DNA of 64,000 nt, from the NCBI RefSeq assembly GCF_000699445.3, contig NC_067202.1:4123458-4187457 (forward strand). The letters run 5' to 3'. Origin of the DNA: Schistosoma haematobium. Taxonomy: Eukaryota; Platyhelminthes; Trematoda; Strigeidida; Schistosomatidae. Positions within the stretch are counted from its first letter, which is position 1. Each line of letters opens with the position of its first letter. The notes under the pieces were generated by a model. That model made no database searches and was not told the origin of the DNA. It saw only the letters and a list, made by a program, of their open reading frames with translations. The position numbers and the translations under genes are program-made. This document shows positions 12,501-25,300 of the stretch, in pieces.

Positions 12501-15500
12501 AATCATCGTTACTTTATTATTATTATTATTATTACTGAGGAATGGTGTGAAATGTTATCTGAACTTGCCTAATTTACAAAATGATGATGAATTTGAAAAT
12601 TTTTCATCATTTTTGGGATGGACTTTGATGATGCGCTAAAGTACTATTCAAAACTAGGTTATATCGTAGAATTTTAGCTATTAAATTGTTGCTTAGAACC
12701 ACCGCTTTACTTCAGTTTTGGCAACTGAATAGTCTTCATACCTGGGATATGACGCGAACCCGGCTGTATAAATTTGTATCCGAGAAATGTGTTAATAATA
12801 CAATCGTTTGACTTTAATCTTGAGACTCTTACAGTGTGTACTCACAACTCCACCTAAGGGATCGAACAAAAATTTATCTTCAAGCTTCAGAACGAAAAAG
12901 TTACTTTTAGATCATTGAGTTAAAATCTGTATTCAAATGCTTGTCAATTCATGATATATTAATACATGACCATCATTCTCATCGATGATAATTGCCTCTT
13001 ACAACGCTGACATGGTTGAATCCTACTGACAACGATTTCTATTTGGAACTTTAGAAACTCTTGTTGAGAAATGGCGAAAAGATTAAAATAACTTTTATTG
13101 GCATATATTATCGTAACTATTTGTCGAGGTGTTCACCTTTTTATAAGCCTCTTTCTTCTCTCTCTCGATATGAATGAATAAATACCCTAAAACAATTTTG
13201 CCTACAGTCGTATTATAAGTAGTTACTAATTTTCGACCATTTGTTAACTTACTCGACAAATGATTATTATTATTATATCTTATCATTGTAAACGATTTGT
13301 TAGTATTTACGATGGTATATGCACATTCAGATGTTGTAGTAGCCTGAATAAAAATAGTTCTATCTGTTGAATTCATCGCCCGCCCTACACACGTATAAAC
13401 ACTCTCTCTCTTCTTTCTCATTCAGTATTTTTCCTATTTAGATATTTACAAAACGCATTTCACTATTCTACATGTTATCAACTCATTGAAATGCATTTAA
13501 GAATTCTCTTTAACTGGAAGATAATTTAGAAGAGGGATAAAATAAGTTGATGACCATGTACATACATTTTTAATCATGAAAGCAATAGAAAGCAGTTGAT
13601 AATAACACGAACATAAGATAATGACATTTTAATGAATAATCTTTGAAGTCGATAACGTTGGATTTTAATTTTGTTACACTTCACACAGTTGGATTAGTTT
13701 GTCAATCATACACAAAGTAGAACCTGGCACATGTATGCATTAGTCCAAGTTTCCTTTATAAATTAGAACGGCGAAATATAATTAACCCAAAATAAATCCC
13801 ATAGTAGTATGGCTAATAATAGTGTCGCTAGTAGTAGTACAAATGCTTAAGTACATAGAGAGAGATTTCGGGATTTACGCTCTTAAGGGAAACAAAAAGT
13901 TAACTCCATAGGCCATAGCGAAATATTCTGAATCATGTCACACAAAGTCTTTAACCATTGGTTACGATAATCACATGTACCCCAGTCAGGTAGTTTACGC
14001 TCAATAAAATGGCTCCGTTCTATTGACAGTGATCTCACGGACTATTGCCACATTTTAGTTTGAAGACCTCTAGCTTTCTTTCAACCTACTCCTACGTCAT
14101 ACAACATCGGCTGTCAAGGTAAGCGGTGGTTGCGCATATTTAAAACTTTTCTCCACCGCCTCAACATATGAAGAATCACCATCTCAAAGATTGATTCGCC
14201 ATATTTATTTAGTACTCTATTCTTAACCTTGGAATCGGTCATTCTGTTTTCTCAAAATGTATGTGATACTTCGAATACATCTATTATCGAATGCTAGTAC
14301 TTATGGCCTCCAAATGCCCTAGTATGGCCGAGAGTAGAGTGGGCCCGCCCTCCCTCTCGAAATGCTCTCACACGGCCACGCGTATACAGCATCTGCCAGG
14401 GAAGTCCTACTCACTGCCTTCTCGAGGCGGGGATGTTGTTTACGAAAATGAGAGGACGGAAAGCGAATATCCGGCGCTTTAACCGGATTCCAAACCAAAT
14501 CAATGATGGACATGGGCTCCAGTATCCTGAGGGAACAAACGGCATATGAACCAATCGTTGGTCACCGGCTACCATGGGACTGCATCTCCTCACGATGCTC
14601 CACTGCCTTGTGGGTCAGACCTTTAGGCCAAAGGCTCGGGGTGTGGCCCCCTAAGAAAACCACGTGATTCGGTTTGGGCACCCGGGCAGTATCACAGCCC
14701 TCACACATATCGAATGAGATTTGTGTGGTGCATATATATTTGGTGCCTCCTTGTACCAATATTTATATGTTCAAATAGATAATAATAATTACTACTTACG
14801 AATATACTCTATTTTAGTAGTTGGATGTTCCCACCATATGATTTAATCTTACACAATTGTTGTGTATTACTTTTTCTTACATTTTTCTCAAATGTTTGGT
14901 TGTTTTTTTTTTTTAATTTTTTTATTTTTCGATTTACAATTTTCAGTCATTTCAACATGTTCCTGTTGAATTATATTTGATTCAATCAGAAATATGGACT
15001 TTAAAAGATTTAATTCAATCAAATGTTAGCATTAAAACAACATTGAATAATTTTGCTCATTTCATTATCAATCGTCGTAGAAAGTATCATTCATCGATGT
15101 TTGTCAAAAATAATATTGTGAATAAAAGTGATGTAGTAATAATGAATCCTTCCATTGGAAATGATACATTTGGGGTAAATGTTAATTTGTTTCTTTTTTA
15201 AAATTAGAAATTTTTGTTACTTATATTTGTCAGAATGGGTATCTCCTGAGATACTTCTGGAGTTCTAGTGAGAAGCCGTTACCATTGGAGTTCAACCAGG
15301 TCTGTTGTGAGATATCAGCTCACTGAAGACAATGGTGTACGGTGGCACGACTTCGTGGATTGGTTGAAGTTAGACATTAATACCCTTGGGTGCCGGCTTA
15401 GTGGTCTAGTGGTTAAGTGCTCGTGCGCGAAACCAGTAGGTCCTGGGCTCGAGCCCTGCGGGGCGCGGGGTCGTGGGTGCGCGCCGTTGGGGAGTCCCGT

Positions 15501-18500
15501 GCTAGGACGGAACGGCCGTCCAGTGCTCCCAGGTTTTCCATGGTGGTCTAGCTTTAATTGACTCATGATTTCAACTTGTGAGACTTATATTTGTGTTTAG
15601 ATTTTACTATAAATAGAGACTGATCGATTGTAATCCTAAACATCAGTTGTATGATTCAAATAAACAATATAAAATGAATTTAAACTTCATCCCATTGCAC
15701 AAGCTATTAGCTATCAGGACTCAGTAGCTAAGTGAGTAACTCGATGGCGTTTGAAGCGAACGGTACTGGGTTCGAGTCTTGGAGTGAACATCAACTCTGA
15801 GATGCAGGTACATCCAGCTGACGAGTACCGAATAGGATGGAACGCGCGTCCTGGATTCTTCTGTTAGCCACCATCCGTCTTTGTTTATAATGCTTGTGAC
15901 TTAAGTGAATATCGAGGTAATCCTTACAGAATGCACATTTGCTAATAAGAGACTGACCAATTGCAGTTCTAAATATCAATGAGAAGATTCAAATAACCAA
16001 TACATAATGAATTTAAAAAGTAATATTAGTTTTATATCACGGACTAATTTTAGTTGGAAAAACCTTTAAACTCAGAAAACCCTGGATTGGTTTTTCGTTA
16101 TGATACAAGAATTCTTGACAATATGCAACTATAACGTTATCTAAGATTCAACGAAATACCTTCAGACTTTACAACTTGCTCTTAACTGTAAAACCACTAG
16201 AAAAACGATTTTAGCTGAAAATCTATTGAAAATAACAAAACTGTTGGACAATCATTTCTGAGTGAAAGGCGATTATTTTTAGAGGCATAATACTTTAACT
16301 ATCAATACTGCTCTGGTGTTTGCTTTGACAATTTCATCTCTTTGGGTAACTTGAATTGATGTATACATGTGCCACGATTTACGTTGAGTTTGACTGATAA
16401 CTAAAATGATAATGATATAACTGCCATCCAACTAATCAACTGCACACTTGATTCGTCAAATTTTCCCTTAAATCAATATAGACTGTGCGGTGTTCGAAAC
16501 TGTAACTTGCTGGTTAAAACTAAATTTTTGAACTATTAACTCATCTGTTCAGTCGACCAGTTCTGGAATGAATCAATCAGCCTATTGATAGGATCCAACG
16601 ATGGTCATATTATGTATACTGAAATTAAAAAGTTTCAACAGTAACATATTTTGACCTAGTTATCTAAATGTATCATATTCTCTGCGAGATACTTGAAAGG
16701 TGTCCTTGAGTCCAGTCATTAGTAAAATCTAAGTTTAGTATCAAACAACCGATCAATCCTATCTACTGTTCACTGATTTCAAATCATTCATGTCAGACCA
16801 TTTTCAAGACTTAATGAATCTTTTTATTTAAACGCATAAACATTGGTACGAGGTGGCACTAAATATATGTGCTCCAAACTTCGTCATTCAATTTGTCCGG
16901 GTGCTCAGACCGAGGAAGGTGGTTTTATTAAGAGACCACTCCCTGATCTACAAGTCTAATCCACAAATCAGTGGAGCACCGTTAGGAGATGCAATCCCAT
17001 CATAGTCGGTGACCAACATTAGGTTCATACTCCATTTGTTTATTCAGGATCCTCGAGCCCATGTGCACCATTGGTTTGGAATCAGGGTTTTCCAACTCCC
17101 CCAGATGGATCATCTATATCCATTAACCTGGGTAAAGCGTCATACATTCGCTTTTCGTCCTCTCAATTTCGTAGACAACACCCCTCCGCGAGAAAGAAAT
17201 GATCAGGACTTCCCTGGTAGTGAATGTGTACGCGTGGTCATGTGAGAGCATTTGGAGAGGGAGAGCTGAATCTCCTCACCCTCAGTTGTACCAGGGAATT
17301 TTGGGGCAAATTAGTGACACTTCTCGACTTAGTTTAACTCAGTTCCTCAGCGTTAATAAATAAATAATCGAATCCGATTAATACAAATGGTACAGAGGAA
17401 TAAGGAAGCATATTTAGTGTAATCAAAAGCAATATTACACGATAGTAACAATCAGACTCATTTTGATTTTCATTGAACTAATCATTCTACTTTCTACCTC
17501 TATTCTATTTAAACTTATGTTAATGTAATTTGGTTGTTTACGTATCAACTTTGAAGAAGGAATCAGAAATTTTAAGTTCTATTCATTGTGGAATATCACA
17601 AATGTATATGTATCTCATAAGTTCTATTATTAATGATCTAACCAATAATCAATTTCAATGGTTGAAATCATGAGTCAATTAAAGCTAGACCACCATGGAA
17701 AACCTGGAAGCACTGGACGGCCTTTTCGTCCTAATATGGGACTCCTCAGCAGTGCGCATCCAAGATCCCGCCCCTCCCCGCGAGATTCGAACCCAGGACC
17801 TATCAGACTAATGATTTCAACTCTTAAAATTACTAAAATCTCCACAAAACCCCTTCTGATAATCATCAATTTATTTGTAATGAACAAGTCAAATTTTGAT
17901 AATGTGACTTCAGAATAAAAATGTTCACTCTTGTTTATTAATTTTTCCCGATATTTTGTTTTAGCGTCATCGTATTCATCGAAGATCAGTTAATACTGAT
18001 AATGATGTTCTTCGTAAAATGTCTTCATCCACCTCATCGTCATCTTTAAATAATCCATCTTTGTATACAAAACATTTTGATATGCAGTTGTTACTCACTG
18101 GGAGACGATTTACTGATCCAGTAGAATATATAGCCATACCAGATAGTATATGTACACCAAGAGCTATAGGAATAATTCAAGTGAGTAGTAATATTAGTAG
18201 TAGCGAATGTTTTTTTCTTTACCCCTTTGTCACTTGTTCCTGTTTTCATATAATTGACAATAGTCTATTGTTTGAAAATACTTATACGATTAAACAAAAT
18301 ATATAGAGTAAAATCTGGGAGTCACAGTTCATCCTGTATAAGACTCGTCAACTGGATATATCTGTGTCTCATATTTAATCAAAATAAAGCCGTAACAATT
18401 ATAATCAGAACGATTTGGCATTTTTAAGTAGGTTTCGAAAAGATAGAATGAAAAATTATGTTTATAAGAATACTAAATTACTAAACCTAGATTAAGTTGC

Positions 18501-19332
18501 ATGTTGAATACACCCTCACCCATGTGAGAGATTTTAATCCGTGACAACCAACAATACCAACTACTGATCGTTGCGCTGACACAAGCTAAGATGCTTTTTA
18601 TCTACCAACATGGCTAAAACAAACAGTCAATGATTAGGACGCTATTATTTTCTTTCTAATTTACTCCAACGTTGGTTAAATTGGTTGGACTAGGTAGGCG
18701 GAGATGTTCTAACCATCTCAGTCGATGAATACTTGTATGTAACCTCAACACTGCTCACTCGACCAAACTAGTTTACGCAAAAAACGCTTCGAAGACACCT
18801 ATAATGAAAAACTTTCTATCTACCTAAGTTTTATATTTTCATTACTCATGTATCACAGTTATAAGATAATACAAAATGAACTGTTGAATAGTATAACTGC
18901 CTTAAGTTTAGGCGAGTAACATTTGACCTACGCTGAACGTGACACAAGTTGGTAAATAACAAGTGTAATGAACGATCTGCATACCTAGTTCCAAATGAGC
19001 AGGTAAAGTGATCTATTTATATTGAATTAGTCATTTATGGCAGCTTACTTTATTCAATAATTATCTCCATCTGATTACTTCTTGTCCATTACATACATAC
19101 ATAGGAGTATGAAATCTTCTCTCTCTCTCTTTCTTTCTTTCTCTCATACTCATATTATACATAAGTGTATTGCTTCATGTCAATTTATCACATTCTACAA
19201 CTACTGGCCATTTTTCATGGGTAATCACTTTTAGATAATCATGATTTTATAATAATTTCTATCATGTCTACTACTATTTTATTTTCTTATTTAAAAACCT
19301 TTCTTTCTTTGTTTTCTGTTGAGACAATCTTC

Positions 19333-19392
<60 letters not shown>

Positions 19393-22300
19393 GCAATATA
19401 TCTGTACTACTTAGGCTTCTGTTCATATGTGGGTGGGTTGGTTAGTAAGTAGGCAGGTGCCTTACTGCCGCCTTGTATTAACTATTTATCATTATTATTA
19501 TGACTATTTTCCTCGTTACTTGTCTACTTGTTTTTTTTTCTTTTCAATTCTTTCTTTTGAAATATGTATGTATGTATGTATGTAGGTGTGTGTGTGTGTA
19601 TAGGTATACATCATTTATCATGAATGTTCATATCACAACATTAATCTGTCAATGTATGTTTAATGTTCAGTAACTATTTAAATTGTCAAGTTAATGAATA
19701 ATCTAGGCGGGTGAATGTATAAATCATCCTGTATCTCTGCGTATATATAAATGGATACGTACCTGTTCATGTCCGTTTTTTGTGGATGTATTAATATACT
19801 GCATGTATGTCTGATGTATTTTTTTCCTTAGAAATAAATTATTATCTATCTATCCATCCATTACCTGTTCTATTTAACGACCTATTCTTCTTGAAATTAT
19901 TACCACTATGAGTGTGTTGACGTTACAAAAATTAGGGTTTTTTCTTTAGAAAGAAATTCAGTATCCCCATGTTAATAATGATTATAATAGATTATTATGG
20001 ATTCGTGAGGATTATCTTATTATATCTAACAGAAAAAAGCCATTAAAGGTAATTCAGTTCTGGTCTTTTATAACTTACTTCAACGGCTGACCTTAGTTAG
20101 ATAATGATTGGAAACTAGGAGACACTCGACAACCGTTTCGTCCTAGTATAAGACTACTCGGCAATGTGCATCCACAATCTTGTCAGGACCTTCAGGTTTC
20201 GCGGGCGAACACTTAACCTTTGAACTACAGAGTTGTCATCCAGTGGTCTACACACATAACTTCAATCAACTATTTTCCAATATCTTGGTTGGTATCTGCC
20301 TCGTACCCAACATGATTGGACGCGACTGGTCACGGCTGCTGATTCTGGAAATCACCTCTTTATCACTTGATTATTATACGTATAAATTGTCTATGGAGAT
20401 CAGTTTGACTTAAAATCGTTGATGATAGGATACTGACTCCCTGACCGAAAGGTTGACCTCACTGCATAACTTGAAGGCTCTGACTCCAGTCCTGAGGAGA
20501 GTTATGGATGTACACTTCTGATGAGCCCGATACTAGGTCTAAACGGTTTCCTTGTTTCTAGTGATTGTTTTACTAAAGTTAGTCTCTAACGGTGCATGTT
20601 TAAACTTATTTGGTACTAGTTAATCAGATTTATTTACAACTCCAGTGATTAACGTTTACATTGAGACCCAAACTTAGTATCTTTCTCTTTAACAAAGTGA
20701 AAGGTTATCTGGACTCAATAGTTTGTGTTAGAATCAGTTGTTAAGTCCGAAATATATTAAACAATTAGTCTTATATTCCACGAATGATCACATGCCAAAT
20801 GATTCATAAGATACTTGATCAAGGCAGTCCTCTCAGTATGCATGTATGGTAGTATAGATAACGAGAGGAAATTACAAGCATTTATTAAAATGTGGTCTAC
20901 GAACAAAGTTGTGCAAAATGTATTAAGATTGTGCAACCAAAATGAAAATAATAATTTTTTCCATTTATTCAAATAAAAGCGGTCTGTTATTATAAACAGA
21001 CAGGGATGGTGGGTAGCAGCGAAAGCCAAGTCCTATTTGGGACTCGTCAACTAAGCCTTAAATAAGAATTTCCATAAGTTCTTTAGACATTGACGTTGAA
21101 TTCGGCTCGTTAGTTTTGTGAATTGTTACTCTACTGTTCGAACAGATATTATTATACGAAATCGGTTGATAAGATTGTGAACTTTCATCCCATTGACTGC
21201 TTGGTACGTGTATTGCATGTTCCATTCACTGCTTTTCTCGATGCACAATGTTAGATAATGTAGGAATAGGTTAGAAGAAAAGTAAGAGTGGTCAAAAATG
21301 AAAAAAAAAACATCATCCCAGGAAGTTATTAACTACTTAATTGAGCATTATTGGTAGGTGCAGACTACTTGGTTGGAGTTCCCACTATTGACGTGAACAG
21401 TACTTGGGAATGTCGAGTGATATAATTTAGAATCAGTTTCAATGGCGTAGATACATTCACTCTTTGTCTAACTTTGTGCGCGGATTGTCAAAATTATTTT
21501 GTACTTTTAATTCATCCTCTTTTGTTGAATCATATCCTCTCTCTCTCTCTCTAATCTTCTCTGTTATCACCGATACTATTTTGCTATTCAAGTTGTTAGT
21601 TTCATCCCACATCGGTGTTTTGGTTTGGTAGCCTAGGCCGATGCATCGTACTCTATGAGAGTAGGTCGTAGGTTGAAATCTTTTCTTTACACTATCGTTA
21701 GTTTAGGCAGGCAAATAATATCACCTACTCTAATACAAAATAAAATGGAGTTACAAGTTGGATATATTAGTGTGTATTTGTTAAACTTGCTTTCACACAA
21801 AGTGTTTTGGTTTAATAAATACATAAATCATACACGATTTTGTATTGTTAATAATAATAATTCGTTAGAACATGTACTTATATATATTTACATGATATTC
21901 TTGATGTTCACACAGTCCTCGATACTCGTCAGTGTGCGGTTGTATTAAGTACAAATCCTATTAATACAGGTCATCAGTTTAATTCACCCTTGTGAGTCAC
22001 TACAAAGTTCCTGCGTATGTATGTATGTATGTGTGGACCTATTGATGAATCTATCCATTCGTTTATTTATATAATTGTAAAATTCCACAACTGATTTAAT
22101 GAGCTGTTCGTCCATTCATCCTATTTTACGACGCCATTCTAACTACTTTGTTTTATTGTAATTATATCTGTGCACTAGTCTTTTTCATCATATAACCTTG
22201 ACCTAGTTGTTTATTCTTTCTATCTTTACAAGTGCAATGGTAAAGCCGACACTTTACATTAATAAACAAAACACACGGAGTAACCCCCCTGGGTCAGTAG

Positions 22301-25300
22301 TCCATTCACATTTGGTTAAATGTTCACTGTTCAAATTAATGAATTATGAATAATAATGAAAATTGTCTTGTAATGATTGAGTGTGTTTGTATTTGTCTAC
22401 GTGTGTAATAAAAGTTAGATTTATTTCTTCATTTTAGCACATAGATTGTCGTTACTTATTGAATGATGCATGTTTTGTGTAAAAGAGAGTGATAGATTAC
22501 GAACAATAAACCTTTCGAACGGTGAGTACACTGCAAAACCAAACTATATTACCCTATAGTTGTGAAACATGTAATATGAGACTAGGAGACTTGCGTAAAC
22601 TGCTCGTTTTTAGACGATTGGTGTCTTGGTAACATTGTTCGGATACCAACCGGACAACAGAATAAACAGCACTGAGAATGGACATAAGGTGCTAGACAAA
22701 AATGGCAAACTGTTTGTGATTCTTTCTCAACTGAGAAACTTGGAATATGTATTGTTACATATGATTGATCACAGCTGGTGCAAGCGTAAATTGGAAGAAT
22801 CGAAACCGAACATGTTATCAGTTCATGAAATCATTGACTGTTGGTCTGAATTTTGTTGTTAGGCGAAGAATACCTGATTTGGGTCGGCGTGAATAATTGC
22901 GATCAATGGTTTGTGACGTTAGTTGACATGGGTCAGAATTCGTCACAATGATGATAGTGCACTCACTTTATATCTTATGCTGGTATTCCTTGGTATATTC
23001 CTCTACACTCTGTCCTTTTTAACCTTTGTTCTCAGTCCATAGTCTTTTTCATTATTACTACTACTAAATTATTTCGTTCTCTTCTGTTATCCATAATGTT
23101 AATCTCACATCTATGCCAGGTATTTCATTCAAAACTGACTGACTGACCTCAGCAGTACATATACATACACACCCCTATCAGGGTCAAATTTAACAATCTT
23201 CACAACATCTTATGATAACGATTATTATTTGTTCATTAGTTAATGACTTCAAATATTAATTCCAAGAGTTCTAGTGAAAAACTATGATTTGAAGATTCTC
23301 GATTCAATCCACAGTGATTGCACATTGCTATAGAATCCTATAGATAACAGAACGAAAAAGCTGTCCAATATTTAGCGGTTATCAAGGTTTTTTTTAAGAA
23401 CTTGAATTGTTTCGTGATATAAACTATGAAATAAAATAAAAGCTTATTTGTTTTGTCTAGTCCTTTGCTCCTACCTTGTGTATTCTTATCTCGTCAGGTT
23501 AACAATACCGATATGGATTATCATGTATCCAGATTGATCTCTTTGGCTATTGCGGAAATTCTTGGCATTGAATCATTTCCATGTCCTCCATTGTACAGGT
23601 AACTCTCAATGTTGAGTATCTCTGCATTTCCATTGTTCTAAACGTACCTATAAGTTTAATTTCTTTGTTTTAATCGTAGATTTGTTATAAATGATGATTG
23701 TTTTTTCTTCGAAAAACCAGACGTTTGAACAAACTTCTTTCAGTTTGTATAGTATATAATCCTTCTCAGCTTTTGGTCACATGTCAATAACTTTCGAGTC
23801 ATTATTTTACATCATTTTGTCACTCGTAATGTGTTGCTAGAATTATGTGTATAATCGATTTTATCAAACGCCAACTAATCGCCAATTTTCTGAATAGTAG
23901 ATTGGCAATCGGTAATCACAAGATCTTCGTCGTTTATATTTTCACAGGAGCCTGACAGCCATCTATAAATGAAAGTTTCGGTATTGCAGGTCGCGTGTTT
24001 ACTAAACAGATTATGTATGTTCAACTTTCATTCGAGAACTGTGTGTATGGGTGTGACTCAAAATATTTCTTGCTATTAATTTGTATGGTTAATTAATCCT
24101 TTATAATAAAAGGTCTATTCAGGTGCACCTTGCTGCCGACTATAATATAGCACGAAACTTAGGTTCACTGTTTTCTGTCTACTACCTCCGACCATTTAAC
24201 ACAGTACACGCGATCTGGAGTCATTTACACTAGTGGTTATTTTCAAATCTAATCGATAGGATTCATTTAGAATCAGGCAGGACCAAACAAAAACAACATT
24301 AATCATTACTTGGTGGTTAATCACTTGTAAATATCCCGATCCTAAAGATCACTTGTGGTACTAATCACTCGATGGTGATAATGTCTTAAATAGTAAAGCT
24401 TGATCGAATCAGCCGAGGAGAATCAGTTTTCCTAAGATTACATGTTCACCTTGTTTATGACCGCCAATTAACACGAAACTGAGATCATGCACGATTTCCT
24501 CCTGGCTATCCTCCATTCCCGTAAATGATTTGTTCCAATCCCGTTGAAGTTGTCAGTATACAACGTAACTGGGAAATGTCAGCTTTAGAGATTTCTTCTA
24601 ATTTAAAATGACTTATTTCTTAGACATAACAAAGGACAAATTCTGTAATGATTAACAATTTATTTAGAAAACAGCTTCTAAATAATCCGTTGAATATCTT
24701 ACCATCTTTTCCTTTCCCTCTCGTATTGTTTATTTCATTTCTAGTTGTTATTCATTCGATCTGTTTTCCGACGGTGATAATTCACGTCTTCGACTCGCTT
24801 TATCATCTGGTATGGCTGATTGTTTACTACAAAATATTGCTGTAACAAAGGTTTGTTTTTGTTGCTTCCCTGTTGTGTTCTGTCATTTAATTATTTAATT
24901 AATTTGATTGTATATTTTATTGGATTAATTTTATTCGAAATTAACGATAGTTTACATTACCATCGGAACCTAATTAAGTATCAATTGAAGACCATTAGGT
25001 AGGACTGTAAATGTATGTTTCATTCTGATTTGATGAAACCTTTAAACATTGCACGTACTCGTTGTAACTAGACGTTGACCCCATGGATTTCAGGATCTAC
25101 GGTGAGTACGTTACTTGTCGTCGAATTTATAGATTGGTGTACACTATTTTGGAGTCTTAAACAAGAGTGATACAACTGTCTGATATGCTCACTGGTTTTT
25201 ATCGAAATTCCGACTGGTCTTGATCCACCATGTAAACTGTCGTCAAAGTAGACAAAAAATCCGCAAATAAAAAATCTGACTTATTTTCTGTATTCATCAG

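Larger units (their letters stand above)
9452..14946 (+). other. ADAM intron 2
   Basis: Holds an AT microsatellite, SINE-A head-to-head pairs, RTE tail E1, an F copy and a full D copy. The stretch 11700-13650 shows only simple AT-rich DNA. Confidence 0.8.
15175..17964 (+). other. ADAM intron 3
   Basis: GTAAAT donor. Contains SINE-A (plus), SINE-B (plus), D (minus) and SINE-A (minus). Nothing recognisable in 15990-16810. Confidence 0.8.
18181..19949 (+). other. ADAM intron 4
   Basis: Contains a SINE-B ribozyme remnant, an old minus-strand F copy and the TTA microsatellite. No other feature seen. Confidence 0.78.
20049..23497 (+). other. ADAM intron 5
   Basis: Contains SINE-A (minus), a SINE-B remnant and two F-family 3' ends. 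Open frames at 20757-21029 and 22626-22862 have no coding character I recognise and lie within repeat-like DNA. Confidence 0.75.

Noticed and set aside
15360..15470. tRNA gene suggested by A and B boxes
   Set aside because: The boxes belong to SINE-A; no cloverleaf with a closed acceptor stem can be drawn, and many copies share them.
15816..15865. Active Sm-alpha hammerhead in the 15700 copy
   Set aside because: The GAAA box is GGAA; position 13 is invariant in active hammerheads.
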